From: JAXGZG01 sp050952065
Lineage (GTDB): Bacteria; Bacillota; Sulfobacillia; Fermentithermobacillales; Fermentithermobacillaceae
Direction: 5' to 3'
DNA: 64,000 nt
Assembly (NCBI GenBank): GCA_050952065.1
Contig: JBMNKF010000007.1
Span: forward strand, 124,001-188,000
Of this stretch, positions 7,791 to 16,567 are shown piece by piece (position 1 is the first letter of the stretch; each line of letters opens with the position of its first letter). The notes beneath the pieces are model-generated. The model was not told the origin of the DNA. It made no database searches and saw only the letters and a list, made by a program, of their open reading frames with translations. The position numbers were made by a program, and so were the translations under genes.

Positions 7791-8594
7791 ATGGACGTAC
7801 CGTGGCGGCTCATAAGCAGTCTGCAGGCCAAGAAGGAACGGACTAAGTCGCGCCTTACAGTGGCTGAGGGGCCGCCTTCGGTGCTCTTGGGCTTACTCTC
7901 TCAGGCGGTATTTGAGTTTTTGATCCTAGATACCGAGATGGAAGCCACGGCTAGGGGGCGTGAGATAAGAGAAGCTTTAGCCCAGCACCCTAAGCCGGGC
8001 AAGGTATTGACGGTTAAGCCGTCTTTGTATCGCAAGATGTCTGGGACGAAGACTCCTCAGGGCGCCCTTCTGGTGCTGCCTTTCCCTTTTGAGTTTGTGT
8101 CCCCGCTTCCCAAAAGTCCCTGGCTCGAACCGCTGTCAGTAGTTGGGGTTGACCTGCAAGACCCTGGCAACGCCGGTACTCTCATCAGGAACGCCGCAAG
8201 CGTGGGAGCATGGGAAGTCTCGTTTACCGGCGATGCGGTGGATCCGTATTCCCCCAAATGCATTCGGGCATCTGCGGGGGCAGTTTTCCAAGTGCCCGTC
8301 ACTTACCACAAAGACCCAGTACTCTACATTCGCGATCTCCTGGACACGGGGTCAACTGTCTACAAGACGCTTCCTGAAGGCGGAATTGTGCCGTGGGAAG
8401 CTCGTCTGGATAAAGGCTGTGCCTTGGTGCTGGGAAACGAAGGACAAGGCTTACCCTGGAAAGTCGATTCACTCATAACTCAGGCCATATCTATCCCCAT
8501 GCCCGGAGGCACTCAATCCCTCAATGTTGCCGCGGCTTCAGCCGTGGTATTGTACGAGGCCGCCAGACAAAGGATGACCTGCCCCTCTCAGTGA
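7791..8594 (+). CDS. TrmH/SpoU-family RNA 2'-O-methyltransferase
   Basis: A SPOUT-fold methyltransferase that probably modifies 23S rRNA using S-adenosylmethionine. The three SpoU motifs are present: DLQDPGNAGTLIRNAASVGA near residue 120, LVLGNEGQGLP near 217 and ISIPMPGGTQSLNVAAASAV near 235. An N-terminal substrate-binding region of about 100 residues precedes them, as in the RlmB/TsnR group. The same neighbourhood (rplT, SpoU methyltransferase, pheST) is common in Firmicutes. Start uncertain between TTG 7785 and ATG 7791; neither has a strong Shine-Dalgarno. The exact target nucleotide cannot be read from the sequence. Confidence 0.9.
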   Translation: MDVPWRLISSLQAKKERTKSRLTVAEGPPSVLLGLLSQAVFEFLILDTEMEATARGREIREALAQHPKPGKVLTVKPSLYRKMSGTKTPQGALLVLPFPFEFVSPLPKSPWLEPLSVVGVDLQDPGNAGTLIRNAASVGAWEVSFTGDAVDPYSPKCIRASAGAVFQVPVTYHKDPVLYIRDLLDTGSTVYKTLPEGGIVPWEARLDKGCALVLGNEGQGLPWKVDSLITQAISIPMPGGTQSLNVAAASAVVLYEAARQRMTCPSQ

Positions 8595-8600
8595 ACGTTT

Positions 8601-8628
8601 TTGTGACCAGTGTTTGACGTGCTATAAT
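8601..8628 (+). promoter_or_regulatory. Probable sigma-A promoter upstream of the YqzL-like gene and pheST leader
   Basis: TTGTGA (8601-8606) and a perfect TATAAT (8623-8628) are separated by 16 bases. No better promoter lies between the small gene and the Phe T-box, so one transcript may carry both. Confidence 0.55.
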
Positions 8629-8662
8629 ACGAAAAAGGGAACTGAGAAAGCGGGGGCTAGTC

Positions 8663-8782
8663 TTGAAGCTGGCAAAGGCGTTCTGGTCTGTCTTTGAGAA
8701 GACCGGTTCAGTGATGGCTTACTTGCTCTACCGCCACTACCTCGAGCTCTCCACACGCTTTGAGAAGAGCGAGGTTCAGTAA
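8663..8782 (+). CDS. YqzL-like small protein (39 residues)
   Basis: A 39-residue reading frame beginning TTG at 8663. The product contains AFWSVFEKTGSVMAYLLYR, the core of the YqzL-like family of very short Firmicutes proteins (pattern W/F-x-x-F-x-x-TGS-x-x-AYLLY). Function is unknown. A G-rich stretch (8651-8656) could serve as ribosome-binding site, though it is not a classical one. The gene sits between the promoter at 8601-8628 and the Phe T-box. Its coding pattern and family match make it more than a chance frame. Confidence 0.72.
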   Translation: MKLAKAFWSVFEKTGSVMAYLLYRHYLELSTRFEKSEVQ

Positions 8783-8794
8783 TACCCTAACCGC

Positions 8795-9033
8795 ATAAGG
8801 GGTCATGAAAGAGAACGTGGGTCGGAGGAAGCGGACAGAGAGGGGAAGGTGCGGTGGAACTTCCCTACGATAGACCGGCCGGAATTCGCTCCGGAACCCC
8901 CGGGCTGATACTGTAGGTCCGGCGTGATCTTCGCGATAAGAAGACCTTGAGAGGGTCAAGACTTGACCAAAATGTGGTGGTAACGCGGAAGCGAGAGCTT
9001 TCGTCCCGTTGTTTGGGGCGAAAGCTCATTTTG
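8795..9033 (+). promoter_or_regulatory. T-box leader sensing tRNA-Phe, upstream of pheST
   Basis: Visible parts are the stem I signature around GGACAGAGAGGGGAAGG (8834-8850), the specifier TTC (Phe) at 8885-8887 in the context CCGGAATTCGCTCCGG, the T-box sequence GTGGTGGTAACGCGG (8974-8988), and a terminator. Uncharged tRNA-Phe should promote readthrough into pheS. The T-box core TGGTAACGCG differs at two positions from the usual TGGNACCGCG. Confidence 0.9.
8995..9033 (+). terminator. Conditional intrinsic terminator of the Phe T-box
   Basis: GAGCTTTCG (8995-9003) pairs with CGAAAGCTC (9019-9027), extended by CCC with GGG, then ATTTTG. It directly follows the T-box sequence. Confidence 0.85.
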
Positions 9034-9062
9034 TTTACGACTATGGAGGAGGACTGAGCGCC

Positions 9063-10100
9063 ATGGACAAGAGTCGCATGGATGCCCTTTTAGAAGAAGC
9101 ACGAGAAGAAATGGCCAGTGCTTCTACTTTGGCCGAACTCGACCAGGTGAGACTTCGTTTCTTGGGAAAGAAGGGCCAAGTTACGGCACTTCTTAAGACC
9201 ATTGGCTCGTTACCCGCCCATGTCCGGCCGGCTTTCGGCTCCGAAGTGAACTCTTTGCGGGCCACTATGGAAAAAGAACTGGAGGATAGGCGAAAATGCA
9301 TAGAGACCGAAGCGCTCTTGGACAAAGTCAAGAGTGAGTCTTTGGACGTCACCTTGCCCGGCACAAAAGTCGAAGTAGGAGGGCTTCATCCCATCACCAA
9401 AGCTCTCCGGGAAGTCCAGGCGATATTCTACGGCATGGGTTTCACCGTCTACGAGAGCCGGGAGACGGAGACCGACGAGATGAACTTCGTCCTGCTCAAT
9501 CTTGCACCTGGTCACCCTGCTAGAGATATGCAGGATACCATGTATCTTACAGAATCCACGCTGTTGAGAACTCATACGTCTCCTGGACAGATTCGGGCCA
9601 TGCGAGATAAGAAGGGTGCGCTCCCGGTCAGGATCATCGTTCCCGGTAGAGTGTACAGGCGAGACCCTGCGGACGCATCCCATTCGCCCGTTTTCCATCA
9701 GGTAGAAGGGCTAGCCGTTGACAGGGGAGTCACGTTTCGCCACTTAAGAGGGGTGTTTGGGGCATTTGCCCGCAAGTTTTTCGGCGAGGATACAGAAATC
9801 CGAATGCGCCCAAGCTACTTTCCGTTTACCGAACCTTCCGTGGAGATCGATGTTTCCTGCGTTCTTTGTCGCGGAAAAGGCTGTTCGGTATGCGGTCAAT
9901 CGGGATGGTTGGAGCTGTCCGGCGCAGGCATGGTTCACCCCAGAGTCATTCGAAACGGCGGATACGATCCTAAGGAGGTAACGGGGTTCGCGTTTGGTTT
10001 CGGCCTGGACAGGGCGGCTATGTTGAAATACGGTATCGACGACATGAGAGTGTTCTTAGGTAACGACAAGCGTTTTCTTTCGGAATGGCGCGGCCTCTAG
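9063..10100 (+). CDS. pheS: Phenylalanyl-tRNA synthetase alpha subunit
   Basis: Catalytic alpha chain of the alpha2-beta2 PheRS. About 345 residues: an N-terminal coiled coil (to about 90) that grips tRNA, then the class II core with DPADASHSPVFHQVEGL (motif 2 region), ELSGAGMVHPRV and GFAFGFGLDRAAMLKYG (motif 3). The CVLCRGKGCSVCG cysteine cluster is a feature of many bacterial PheS. The start ATG 9063 follows GGAGGAGG; a longer frame from 9009 begins inside the terminator. Confidence 0.98.
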   Translation: MDKSRMDALLEEAREEMASASTLAELDQVRLRFLGKKGQVTALLKTIGSLPAHVRPAFGSEVNSLRATMEKELEDRRKCIETEALLDKVKSESLDVTLPGTKVEVGGLHPITKALREVQAIFYGMGFTVYESRETETDEMNFVLLNLAPGHPARDMQDTMYLTESTLLRTHTSPGQIRAMRDKKGALPVRIIVPGRVYRRDPADASHSPVFHQVEGLAVDRGVTFRHLRGVFGAFARKFFGEDTEIRMRPSYFPFTEPSVEIDVSCVLCRGKGCSVCGQSGWLELSGAGMVHPRVIRNGGYDPKEVTGFAFGFGLDRAAMLKYGIDDMRVFLGNDKRFLSEWRGL

Positions 10101-10179
10101 GCATGGCCCCAATCCGTTCTAATCCTGGCGAGGAGGGAAGGGTCTCGTCTCACATCCAGTGGGGCGCAGGCGTGCTTAC

Positions 10180-12633
10180 ATGAACGTAGTATGGAAATGG
10201 CTAAACGATTACGTAGATATCCCCTGGGACCCCCAAGAGGCAGCAAAGAGGTTTACGATGGCGGGGCTCAAAGTTGAGTCCCTGACTCACCAGCGTCTGG
10301 AGATATCGGGGGTTGTATCCGCAAGAGTGCTGGAAGTGGAGCGACACCCCCACAGGCCAGATCTTAAGGTGGGCATTCTCCACGACGGGAGCCAACGTCT
10401 TTCTGTGGTCAGCGGGGCGCCCGGGTTCGCCCAGGGCAACGTAGTATTCCTGGCCAGGCCGGGTTCGAGGCTTCCTGGAGGGCTCGCCATTTCGGCCATG
10501 GAAATCGACGGAGTTCCATCTCAAGGGATGGTCGTGTGTTCCAACGAGATACTGGCAGGGGAGCCTCACAGACCTGGCGAAGACATAATCGTCCTGTCGG
10601 GAGAAACGCGCCTTGGCAAGAGCATTCAGGAGCTTCTGGATCTAGACGATTACGTGATCGAACTCGAACTGACTGTCAATTATTCCCACTGCCTCTCCAT
10701 GCTAGGGGTGGCAATAGAGGCTGCGGCTCTCACAGGAAGACCCCTCAAGCTGCCTAGAGTCCTGGAATCATGGGATTTCGCAGGGCCTTTGGGAAGTCGT
10801 CCGCCTGCCGAACACTCCGATTACACCGGGAGACTCAGAATCGAGTTGCCCGACCCCGACCTTTGTCCTAGGTACATTGGCAAAGAGGTTAGGGATGTCG
10901 CTTTCGGGTATTCCCCTATATGGATGGAAAGGCGCCTAATGCTTGCCGGGATGAGACCGATTAACGCTGTGGTGGATATAACCAACTACGTAATGCTAGA
11001 AACCGGGCAACCTCTTCACGCTTTTGACCTCGACAAGATTCAAGGTGAGACCATAAGCGCCCGCCGGTCACGGCCCAAAGAGACCATACTCACGCTTGAT
11101 GGAGAGACAAGAGATCTTGTTCCCGGCACTCTCGTCGTAGCCGATGAAAGCGGTCCGGTGGCTGTAGCTGGGGTTATGGGGAACCTGACTACAGAAGTCA
11201 CTGCTTCAACAAGGAACATTCTATTGGAATCGGCATATTTCGATCCGCTCTCGGTGAGACGAACCTACCGCCAGATGAAACTCCGCACTGAAGCGGCCAT
11301 TAGGTTCGAAAAGGGTATTGACCCGTCGGCTCAACCTGCAGTTGCCGAGAGAGCCGCATGTCTCATGGCTGAAATCGCCAACGGAAGACTAGGTCAGGGT
11401 TACGCGGAAGCGGATCACATGGATCACGCCGCAAAGTGCCTCAGGTTCCACGTAGGCGAGTTGCGGAGGACCCTTGGTATGGACATAGGTCAAGAAGCCT
11501 GCAGGCACATTTTGGAGTCCCTCAGATTCGGTGTGACTCCCATCAAAGAACGAGGAGGTCTTGTACTGGATGTGCGTGTTCCCCCCAGAAGGGTTGACAT
11601 CGAGGAGGAGATCGATCTTACCGAAGAGATAGCCCGGTACTATGGAGTCAACTATTTTGAGCCCCTTGATCTGGACAGAGCTGTACCCGGCGGACCGCCT
11701 GACAGGAGCTTTGTGAGAAAAGAGCGCATAAAAGACGTTCTGGTCTCTTTGGGCGGACTGGAGTGCGTCACCAATTCGCTCCTGGCGCCATCTGATGTTC
11801 AGGGGATGGGGTGGGACGAGGATGACCCAAGACGGAAACCTGTCCAGTTAATGAACCCATTGTCCTCCAACGAGTCTCTGTTGAGACCCAGTCTTCTGCC
11901 GGGGCTTCTCAAGGTAGCAGTCTCAAACCAACGTTCTAAGGTAGAAGGAGGACTGTTCTGGGAAATCGGGCGTGTGTTCTTCGACTCTTTGGGAGAGGAG
12001 TTACCCAGAGAAACCACTCAGCTTGCCATAATGGCCTACGGTGTCACTAGGCGCAAGACGTGGATACAAGACCAAGATGAAGCGTCCTTTTTTGGCATGA
12101 AGGGCATACTGGAGTCGTTTCTGTCTCTGATGGGAATGAGTGACGTCGTCTACATGCCCCGGGCAGGAATGCCGTTCCATCCCGGAAAATCTGCTAAGAT
12201 CGCCGTAGGAGGGTCCACTCTAGGCGAGATGGGCGAGATTCACCCTTTGTGCTTGAAGAATTTCGATGCACAGGGGCCCTTGGTAATGGCATGGTTCTCG
12301 GTGGATGCTCTGTTGGCTCTCGCGACCGAGCCTTCCTATGTAGAGATCTCACGATTTATGCCGGTGGAAAGAGACTTGGCTGTGGTAGTGAGCGATGATA
12401 CCCCGGTTGGAGACATCCTTCAGTGCATCCGGGCAACGAGCGAGAACCTGGTGTTGTTGGAGGTCTTCGATATTTGGAGAAAGCCTCCGGTGCCGGCAGG
12501 TAAGAAGAGCGTGGCCATGCGCCTTGTGTATCAGTCAAAGGAGAAAACTCTGACCGAAGAAGAGCTTGCAGGGGATAGAAAGAGGGTGCTGCAGGCCTTG
12601 TCCGCGGAGTTCGGCGCGGAGCAAAGGCTGTGA
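10180..12633 (+). CDS. pheT: Phenylalanyl-tRNA synthetase beta subunit
   Basis: The beta chain carries the editing site and tRNA-binding domains of PheRS. About 817 residues: N-terminal MNVVWKWLNDYVD, an OB-fold tRNA-binding domain (RVLEVERHPHRPDLKVGIL, near 50), B3/B4 editing and B5 domains, the catalytic-like core, and a C-terminal ferredoxin-fold anticodon-binding domain from about 725 (SRFMPVERDLAVVV). ATG 10180 gives the standard N-terminus; GTG at 10159 is the alternative. The Shine-Dalgarno is weak, so coupling to pheS may help. Confidence 0.97.
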   Translation: MNVVWKWLNDYVDIPWDPQEAAKRFTMAGLKVESLTHQRLEISGVVSARVLEVERHPHRPDLKVGILHDGSQRLSVVSGAPGFAQGNVVFLARPGSRLPGGLAISAMEIDGVPSQGMVVCSNEILAGEPHRPGEDIIVLSGETRLGKSIQELLDLDDYVIELELTVNYSHCLSMLGVAIEAAALTGRPLKLPRVLESWDFAGPLGSRPPAEHSDYTGRLRIELPDPDLCPRYIGKEVRDVAFGYSPIWMERRLMLAGMRPINAVVDITNYVMLETGQPLHAFDLDKIQGETISARRSRPKETILTLDGETRDLVPGTLVVADESGPVAVAGVMGNLTTEVTASTRNILLESAYFDPLSVRRTYRQMKLRTEAAIRFEKGIDPSAQPAVAERAACLMAEIANGRLGQGYAEADHMDHAAKCLRFHVGELRRTLGMDIGQEACRHILESLRFGVTPIKERGGLVLDVRVPPRRVDIEEEIDLTEEIARYYGVNYFEPLDLDRAVPGGPPDRSFVRKERIKDVLVSLGGLECVTNSLLAPSDVQGMGWDEDDPRRKPVQLMNPLSSNESLLRPSLLPGLLKVAVSNQRSKVEGGLFWEIGRVFFDSLGEELPRETTQLAIMAYGVTRRKTWIQDQDEASFFGMKGILESFLSLMGMSDVVYMPRAGMPFHPGKSAKIAVGGSTLGEMGEIHPLCLKNFDAQGPLVMAWFSVDALLALATEPSYVEISRFMPVERDLAVVVSDDTPVGDILQCIRATSENLVLLEVFDIWRKPPVPAGKKSVAMRLVYQSKEKTLTEEELAGDRKRVLQALSAEFGAEQRL

Positions 12634-12636
12634 CAT

Positions 12637-14364
12637 ATGCACAAACGGGAAGTCGCTCAGTTGCTTCGGGCTATGGGAGCCCTTCTTGAGATAAAGGGTG
12701 AAGCAGGTTTCAAGGTTAGGGCTTACGATAGGGCTGCCCGGACTATCGAGCGCGGCGACTTTCCGCTTCTGGAGATGGCCACATCAGGCAGGCTTTCGGA
12801 CATCCCCAATGTAGGCAAGAACCTTGAGCCAAAGATACGAGAACTCATCTTAACGGGGAGTTCTTCGTATCTGGAGAACCTCACAAGAGAGGTACCTTTG
12901 AGTTTGCTGGACCTTCTCAAGGTTCCGGGCATTGGGCCAAAGACTGCAAGGATTCTGTACGAACGCTTGGGTGTGGCCGGCTTGGACGATCTTCAGGAGG
13001 CTCTAGAGACCCAAAAAGTGCAGTTCTTGCCTGGAATGGGTAAGAAGCGGCAAGATGAGATAGCCGCCGGTTTGCGGGAGATCCGCGAAAATGCGGGCAG
13101 CCTTAGTCTAGGGATAGCGCTGCCCGTGGCCGAAGACATCTTGGCTTCGTTGGCATCCAAAGACGTATCGGGAATCCTCGTGGGTGAACTGGGGCGCGGC
13201 CTGGAGACCGTTTCAGCCTTGGAGATCCTACTGGAACTCCGACCTGAGGATACCCCTGTGTCACTAGTGAGACGCTCTGGTATCATCCCTGTCCGAGATG
13301 GAGACATGCTGGAACGATCTTGGGATGCTGCGGGGGAGAAGCTTGTGTTCAGCACCGGACTTGGCATACCCCTGGTATTCCACTTCGCCCAGAAGGAAGA
13401 TTTTTGGCCCAGGGCCATTTGGCTTACGGGGCCAAAGGAATACATCGAGCGTCTTGTACATAGGGGGTCACTGCGAGGACTGTGTTTTGATTCAAGGGGA
13501 CTATTTCGTGACTCATGTCGAGTTTTCGTTGAAGACGAAGAATCTTTCTTCGAGTTGATGGATTCTTCTCGGGTCCCGCCAGAAGTCAGGCATAGGGAGG
13601 AATTCCTGGCTTTGGCAGAAGCCGGAGAGAGTATCCACCTTGTTGGCCCACAAGACTTAAAGGGAGATCTGCACACTCACACGGTATGGTCCGATGGGAT
13701 GGACTCCGTTGAGGCAATGGTCATCAAGGGCATCACAATGGGATACTCGTATATGGCCATCACTGATCACGCCACTTTCATGAAGATGATAGGTGGGGTT
13801 ACTCCCGAAAACATTGACGCTTACCTCGAGGACATCACCGAAGTTCAAGAGAGGCACCCGGATTTTCGGGTTCTGGCAGGGGTGGAGGTCGACGTGGCCA
13901 AGGATGGATCGCTTTATCTCGGTTCAGACGACTTGGCCCGTTTTGACCTGGTTGTTGCTTCAGTCCATCAAGATATCTCGAACGCAGGAGATCTCGTGGG
14001 GCGGTTAACAAAAGCTTGCGAGAACCCTCACGTTGACATCATTGGGCACCCTACCGGACGGCTCCTGGGAAGCCGTCCCGGAGTCACTTCGGGCCTTGAG
14101 CCCGTTTTTGAGGCGGCCGCAAGATGTGGCACCATGTTGGAGATCAACGCATCTCCTGATAGAATTGATCTTCCCGAAACCCTTGTGCGCCGCGCCTACG
14201 ATCTAGGTGCGGGACTTGTAGTCTCATCAGACGCACACGGACCGGGCACCTTGGAGAATGTACGGTACGGTGTGGTTGCGTCACCAAGACGGGCAGGCCT
14301 GCCTCCAAAAGGAATAAAGAACACCCTTAAGCGGTTACCCCGGCTTCTGTGCAAGTTTTCATAA
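12637..14364 (+). CDS. PolX-family protein with vestigial polymerase domain and intact PHP domain
   Basis: About 575 residues with the layout of bacterial DNA polymerase X: N-terminal helix-hairpin-helix domains (VPGIGPKTARILYERLG near 90), a polymerase palm region, and a C-terminal PHP phosphoesterase domain from about 340. PHP metal ligands look complete (DLHTHTVWSDG, ITDHA, GVEVDV, ASVH, IIGHPTGR, SSDAHG). The palm does not: GSxRR reads GELGR and the catalytic DxD after ETV reads ALE (about residues 182-198); the third aspartate position is Val. It should act as a nuclease or phosphoesterase, not a polymerase. Synteny pheST-polX-mutS2 matches B. subtilis. Four bases separate it from pheT. 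Confidence 0.9.
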   Translation: MHKREVAQLLRAMGALLEIKGEAGFKVRAYDRAARTIERGDFPLLEMATSGRLSDIPNVGKNLEPKIRELILTGSSSYLENLTREVPLSLLDLLKVPGIGPKTARILYERLGVAGLDDLQEALETQKVQFLPGMGKKRQDEIAAGLREIRENAGSLSLGIALPVAEDILASLASKDVSGILVGELGRGLETVSALEILLELRPEDTPVSLVRRSGIIPVRDGDMLERSWDAAGEKLVFSTGLGIPLVFHFAQKEDFWPRAIWLTGPKEYIERLVHRGSLRGLCFDSRGLFRDSCRVFVEDEESFFELMDSSRVPPEVRHREEFLALAEAGESIHLVGPQDLKGDLHTHTVWSDGMDSVEAMVIKGITMGYSYMAITDHATFMKMIGGVTPENIDAYLEDITEVQERHPDFRVLAGVEVDVAKDGSLYLGSDDLARFDLVVASVHQDISNAGDLVGRLTKACENPHVDIIGHPTGRLLGSRPGVTSGLEPVFEAAARCGTMLEINASPDRIDLPETLVRRAYDLGAGLVVSSDAHGPGTLENVRYGVVASPRRAGLPPKGIKNTLKRLPRLLCKFS

Positions 14365-14424
14365 ACCTCTTAAGCCCGACATAGTCTACCTACGTGACTT
14401 CAGCGCACAAGAGGTGTGAGAGAG

Positions 14425-15366
14425 TTGCCTGCAAGACGGTTGGCGCTCACGATACTTGCCGTATTTGTGGCGTTTACTGCCTTTTTTTCCTTGGCGGTCT
14501 CTGATAGAGTGCCCGACTACCTTAGAGCACACGAGTCAGACGACCCTCTGCTTCCCGAAGATCCCCCTATGAGGCGCAGAGATGTGTACGAGTTAAAGTT
14601 GCGCTTGAGAGACCTCGGTTTCTTCGATGGGGATATGGACGAGGAGTACGATGCAGAAGCCGTTCTGGCTGTGAAGGAATTCCAGAGTTCCTTCTGGCTT
14701 GCCCCTACGGGAATCGTAGACCAGGCCACTTGGAGGGCTTTGGGATACGGGGTTACGAGGGATGTAAGCGTTGCTACGGGCCCGCTTCCCGAAGGCGTAG
14801 TCCATCTTGAGGTGGATACCGACAGGCTTGAACTGACCGTGTATGTGGATTCGAAACCTTGGAAGACATATCCCGTGGCAGGAGGCAAATGGAGTGCTCT
14901 CACTCCCGTAGGAGAGTGGAAAATAGTCGATAAAGGTTACGAACAAGGTGGAGCTTTCGGAAGTCGTTGGATGGGTCTGGATGTACCGTGGGGCGGGTAT
15001 GGGATACACGGTACAAATCGCCCTTGGTCCATAGGGACTTATGCCAGCGTAGGTTGCATTCGGATGTTCAACGAGGATGTGGAAGAACTCTACGAAATAG
15101 TTGAGATCGGCACAAGAGTGGTAATCCGGGGACCTAGACCTTACCTCACTCTTGAGGCTCCTTTGGGAAAGGGAGCGATAGGACCTGAAGTGGTCATGCT
15201 GCAGGAGTGTCTAAAAGCTGCCGGCTTCGACCCAGGGGCCTGCGACGGCAGACTGGGAACCTTGACCGAATCGCAAATAGAAGAGGCAAGTTGGCTGTTC
15301 GGGTTGGGAGACTCCCGTGTAGCCACAGCGGACCTCTACACGCTTTTGGGGATGAAAGGGAGGTAG
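14425..15366 (+). CDS. L,D-transpeptidase with two peptidoglycan-binding domains
   Basis: A secreted or membrane-anchored cell-wall enzyme that forms 3-3 cross-links or attaches to peptidoglycan stems. One hydrophobic N-terminal segment (LTILAVFVAFTAFFSLAV) serves as signal or anchor. A peptidoglycan-binding domain follows (RDVYELKLRLRDLGFFDG), then the YkuD catalytic domain with HGTNRPWSIGTYASVGCIRM (His near 195, Cys near 211), and a second peptidoglycan-binding domain at the C-terminus (GPEVVMLQECLKAAGFDPG). TTG 14425 is preferred because AAGAGGTG lies eight bases upstream; GTG 14416 is in frame but too close. The next gene starts two bases after the stop. Confidence 0.9.
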   Translation: MPARRLALTILAVFVAFTAFFSLAVSDRVPDYLRAHESDDPLLPEDPPMRRRDVYELKLRLRDLGFFDGDMDEEYDAEAVLAVKEFQSSFWLAPTGIVDQATWRALGYGVTRDVSVATGPLPEGVVHLEVDTDRLELTVYVDSKPWKTYPVAGGKWSALTPVGEWKIVDKGYEQGGAFGSRWMGLDVPWGGYGIHGTNRPWSIGTYASVGCIRMFNEDVEELYEIVEIGTRVVIRGPRPYLTLEAPLGKGAIGPEVVMLQECLKAAGFDPGACDGRLGTLTESQIEEASWLFGLGDSRVATADLYTLLGMKGR

Positions 15367-15368
15367 CT

Positions 15369-16538
15369 ATGGCGAAGAATCTAGCCCTCCGTAGAAGGTG
15401 CCTGATGACACTTGTCGGTGCCGTGTTTTTCGCGCTCCCATTTGCGCTCTCAAGTTGCACATTGCGGCGCCAGGTCTTGCCTCAAGAACTTTCTTTTCAA
15501 GGACTCGTCCTTACGGTTTGGGACTGTATGGAACCATCGTTTCAGGGAACCGATGCATACCAGACCCGGGTCAAATCGGTGGTGGACAGGTTTTCCGAAG
15601 AGTACCAGGTCAAGGTCGAAGTCGAGTTCAAGGAAAGACGAGAAATACTCAGTCTCCTTATGGGCGAAAGCCAAGAACTGGATCCTCCGTGTCTGTCATA
15701 TTCCACGGAATGGCCTGTCATCTCCGACGACGCTCAAGGTCTTACAGAGCTTTTGAGCGCCGATGACTATTTGGATGGAGCGGCGACGTATTGGATGCTT
15801 GACGGCAAGCTCATGGGTGTCCCGTCTTACGTTCATTGGGTGGGCATGGCCGCTAGGTCGTCTATCTTGCCTCTCACGGGCATTCCGTCTGACTCGGGCT
15901 ACTGGTACGATTCCCAATGGTTTCTCCCCTCGGCCATAGAAGGCCCCGGAACTGATTACAGTGCTGCGTCGGCCATCTCGTATCTTGAATACCTGAAGTC
16001 GTCGTGCAAAGAAGCGCTGAGCGATCCTCTGGATGCGTGGGATCGTGGTGTTGTTTCAACCTTGTTTCCGGTGACGCCGCACCTATACAGATGGCTTCGG
16101 ACATCCTATGAGGATGAAGTTGGCCTCAGTCCAATTCCCGGCGCCTCGGGCGAGATGCGTTTTCACTGTACCGTACCGGGGTACATGGTCTTTTCAGAGG
16201 AGGAGCCCCATCGTTCTTGTGCTTTATTATTGGCCAAAGAGCTAGCCGCCAACCGAGGGGTCTGGGTAGCAAGAAGCATAGGGGGAGTGCCTGCGGCCGT
16301 CCAGGATATGCCCGTCTACGATCTGGAAGCAGGTATCCCAGAGGACTACAGACAGATCATTCGCGGCCTCGATAGCCAGATCGCACAAGCGGCTTTGACT
16401 TCGGGAGAGGGGCTCAGGAGATACAAGATAGGGCAAGGCTTCGGTGAGATCGTGCCACAATTCGTGAGAGGCGTCCTAACCCTCCAAGATATGGAGAGAA
16501 GCATCCAGGACCTTTGGGAGAGCCATACTACGCCTTAG
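15369..16538 (+). CDS. Extracellular solute-binding lipoprotein (orphan)
   Basis: About 389 residues. A signal peptide ends in the lipobox LSSC (cysteine near residue 30), so the mature protein is lipid-anchored outside the membrane. The body (LVLTVWDCMEPSFQG, then VVDRFSEEYQVKVEVEF) resembles family 1 ABC solute-binding proteins. GGAGG precedes the ATG by six bases. No permease or ATPase gene accompanies it; it follows an L,D-transpeptidase and precedes a DUF421 membrane gene. The ligand is unknown. It might supply a shared transporter, or act as a sensor or cell-envelope factor. Confidence 0.8.
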   Translation: MAKNLALRRRCLMTLVGAVFFALPFALSSCTLRRQVLPQELSFQGLVLTVWDCMEPSFQGTDAYQTRVKSVVDRFSEEYQVKVEVEFKERREILSLLMGESQELDPPCLSYSTEWPVISDDAQGLTELLSADDYLDGAATYWMLDGKLMGVPSYVHWVGMAARSSILPLTGIPSDSGYWYDSQWFLPSAIEGPGTDYSAASAISYLEYLKSSCKEALSDPLDAWDRGVVSTLFPVTPHLYRWLRTSYEDEVGLSPIPGASGEMRFHCTVPGYMVFSEEEPHRSCALLLAKELAANRGVWVARSIGGVPAAVQDMPVYDLEAGIPEDYRQIIRGLDSQIAQAALTSGEGLRRYKIGQGFGEIVPQFVRGVLTLQDMERSIQDLWESHTTP

Positions 16539-16567
16539 GGCGTCGTTCTCTTGCAGGAGGAGATGGC

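Noticed and set aside
12993..13676. A 227-residue minus-strand frame opposite the PolX-like gene.
   Set aside because: Serine/arginine-rich composition typical of antisense shadows; no homology recognised.
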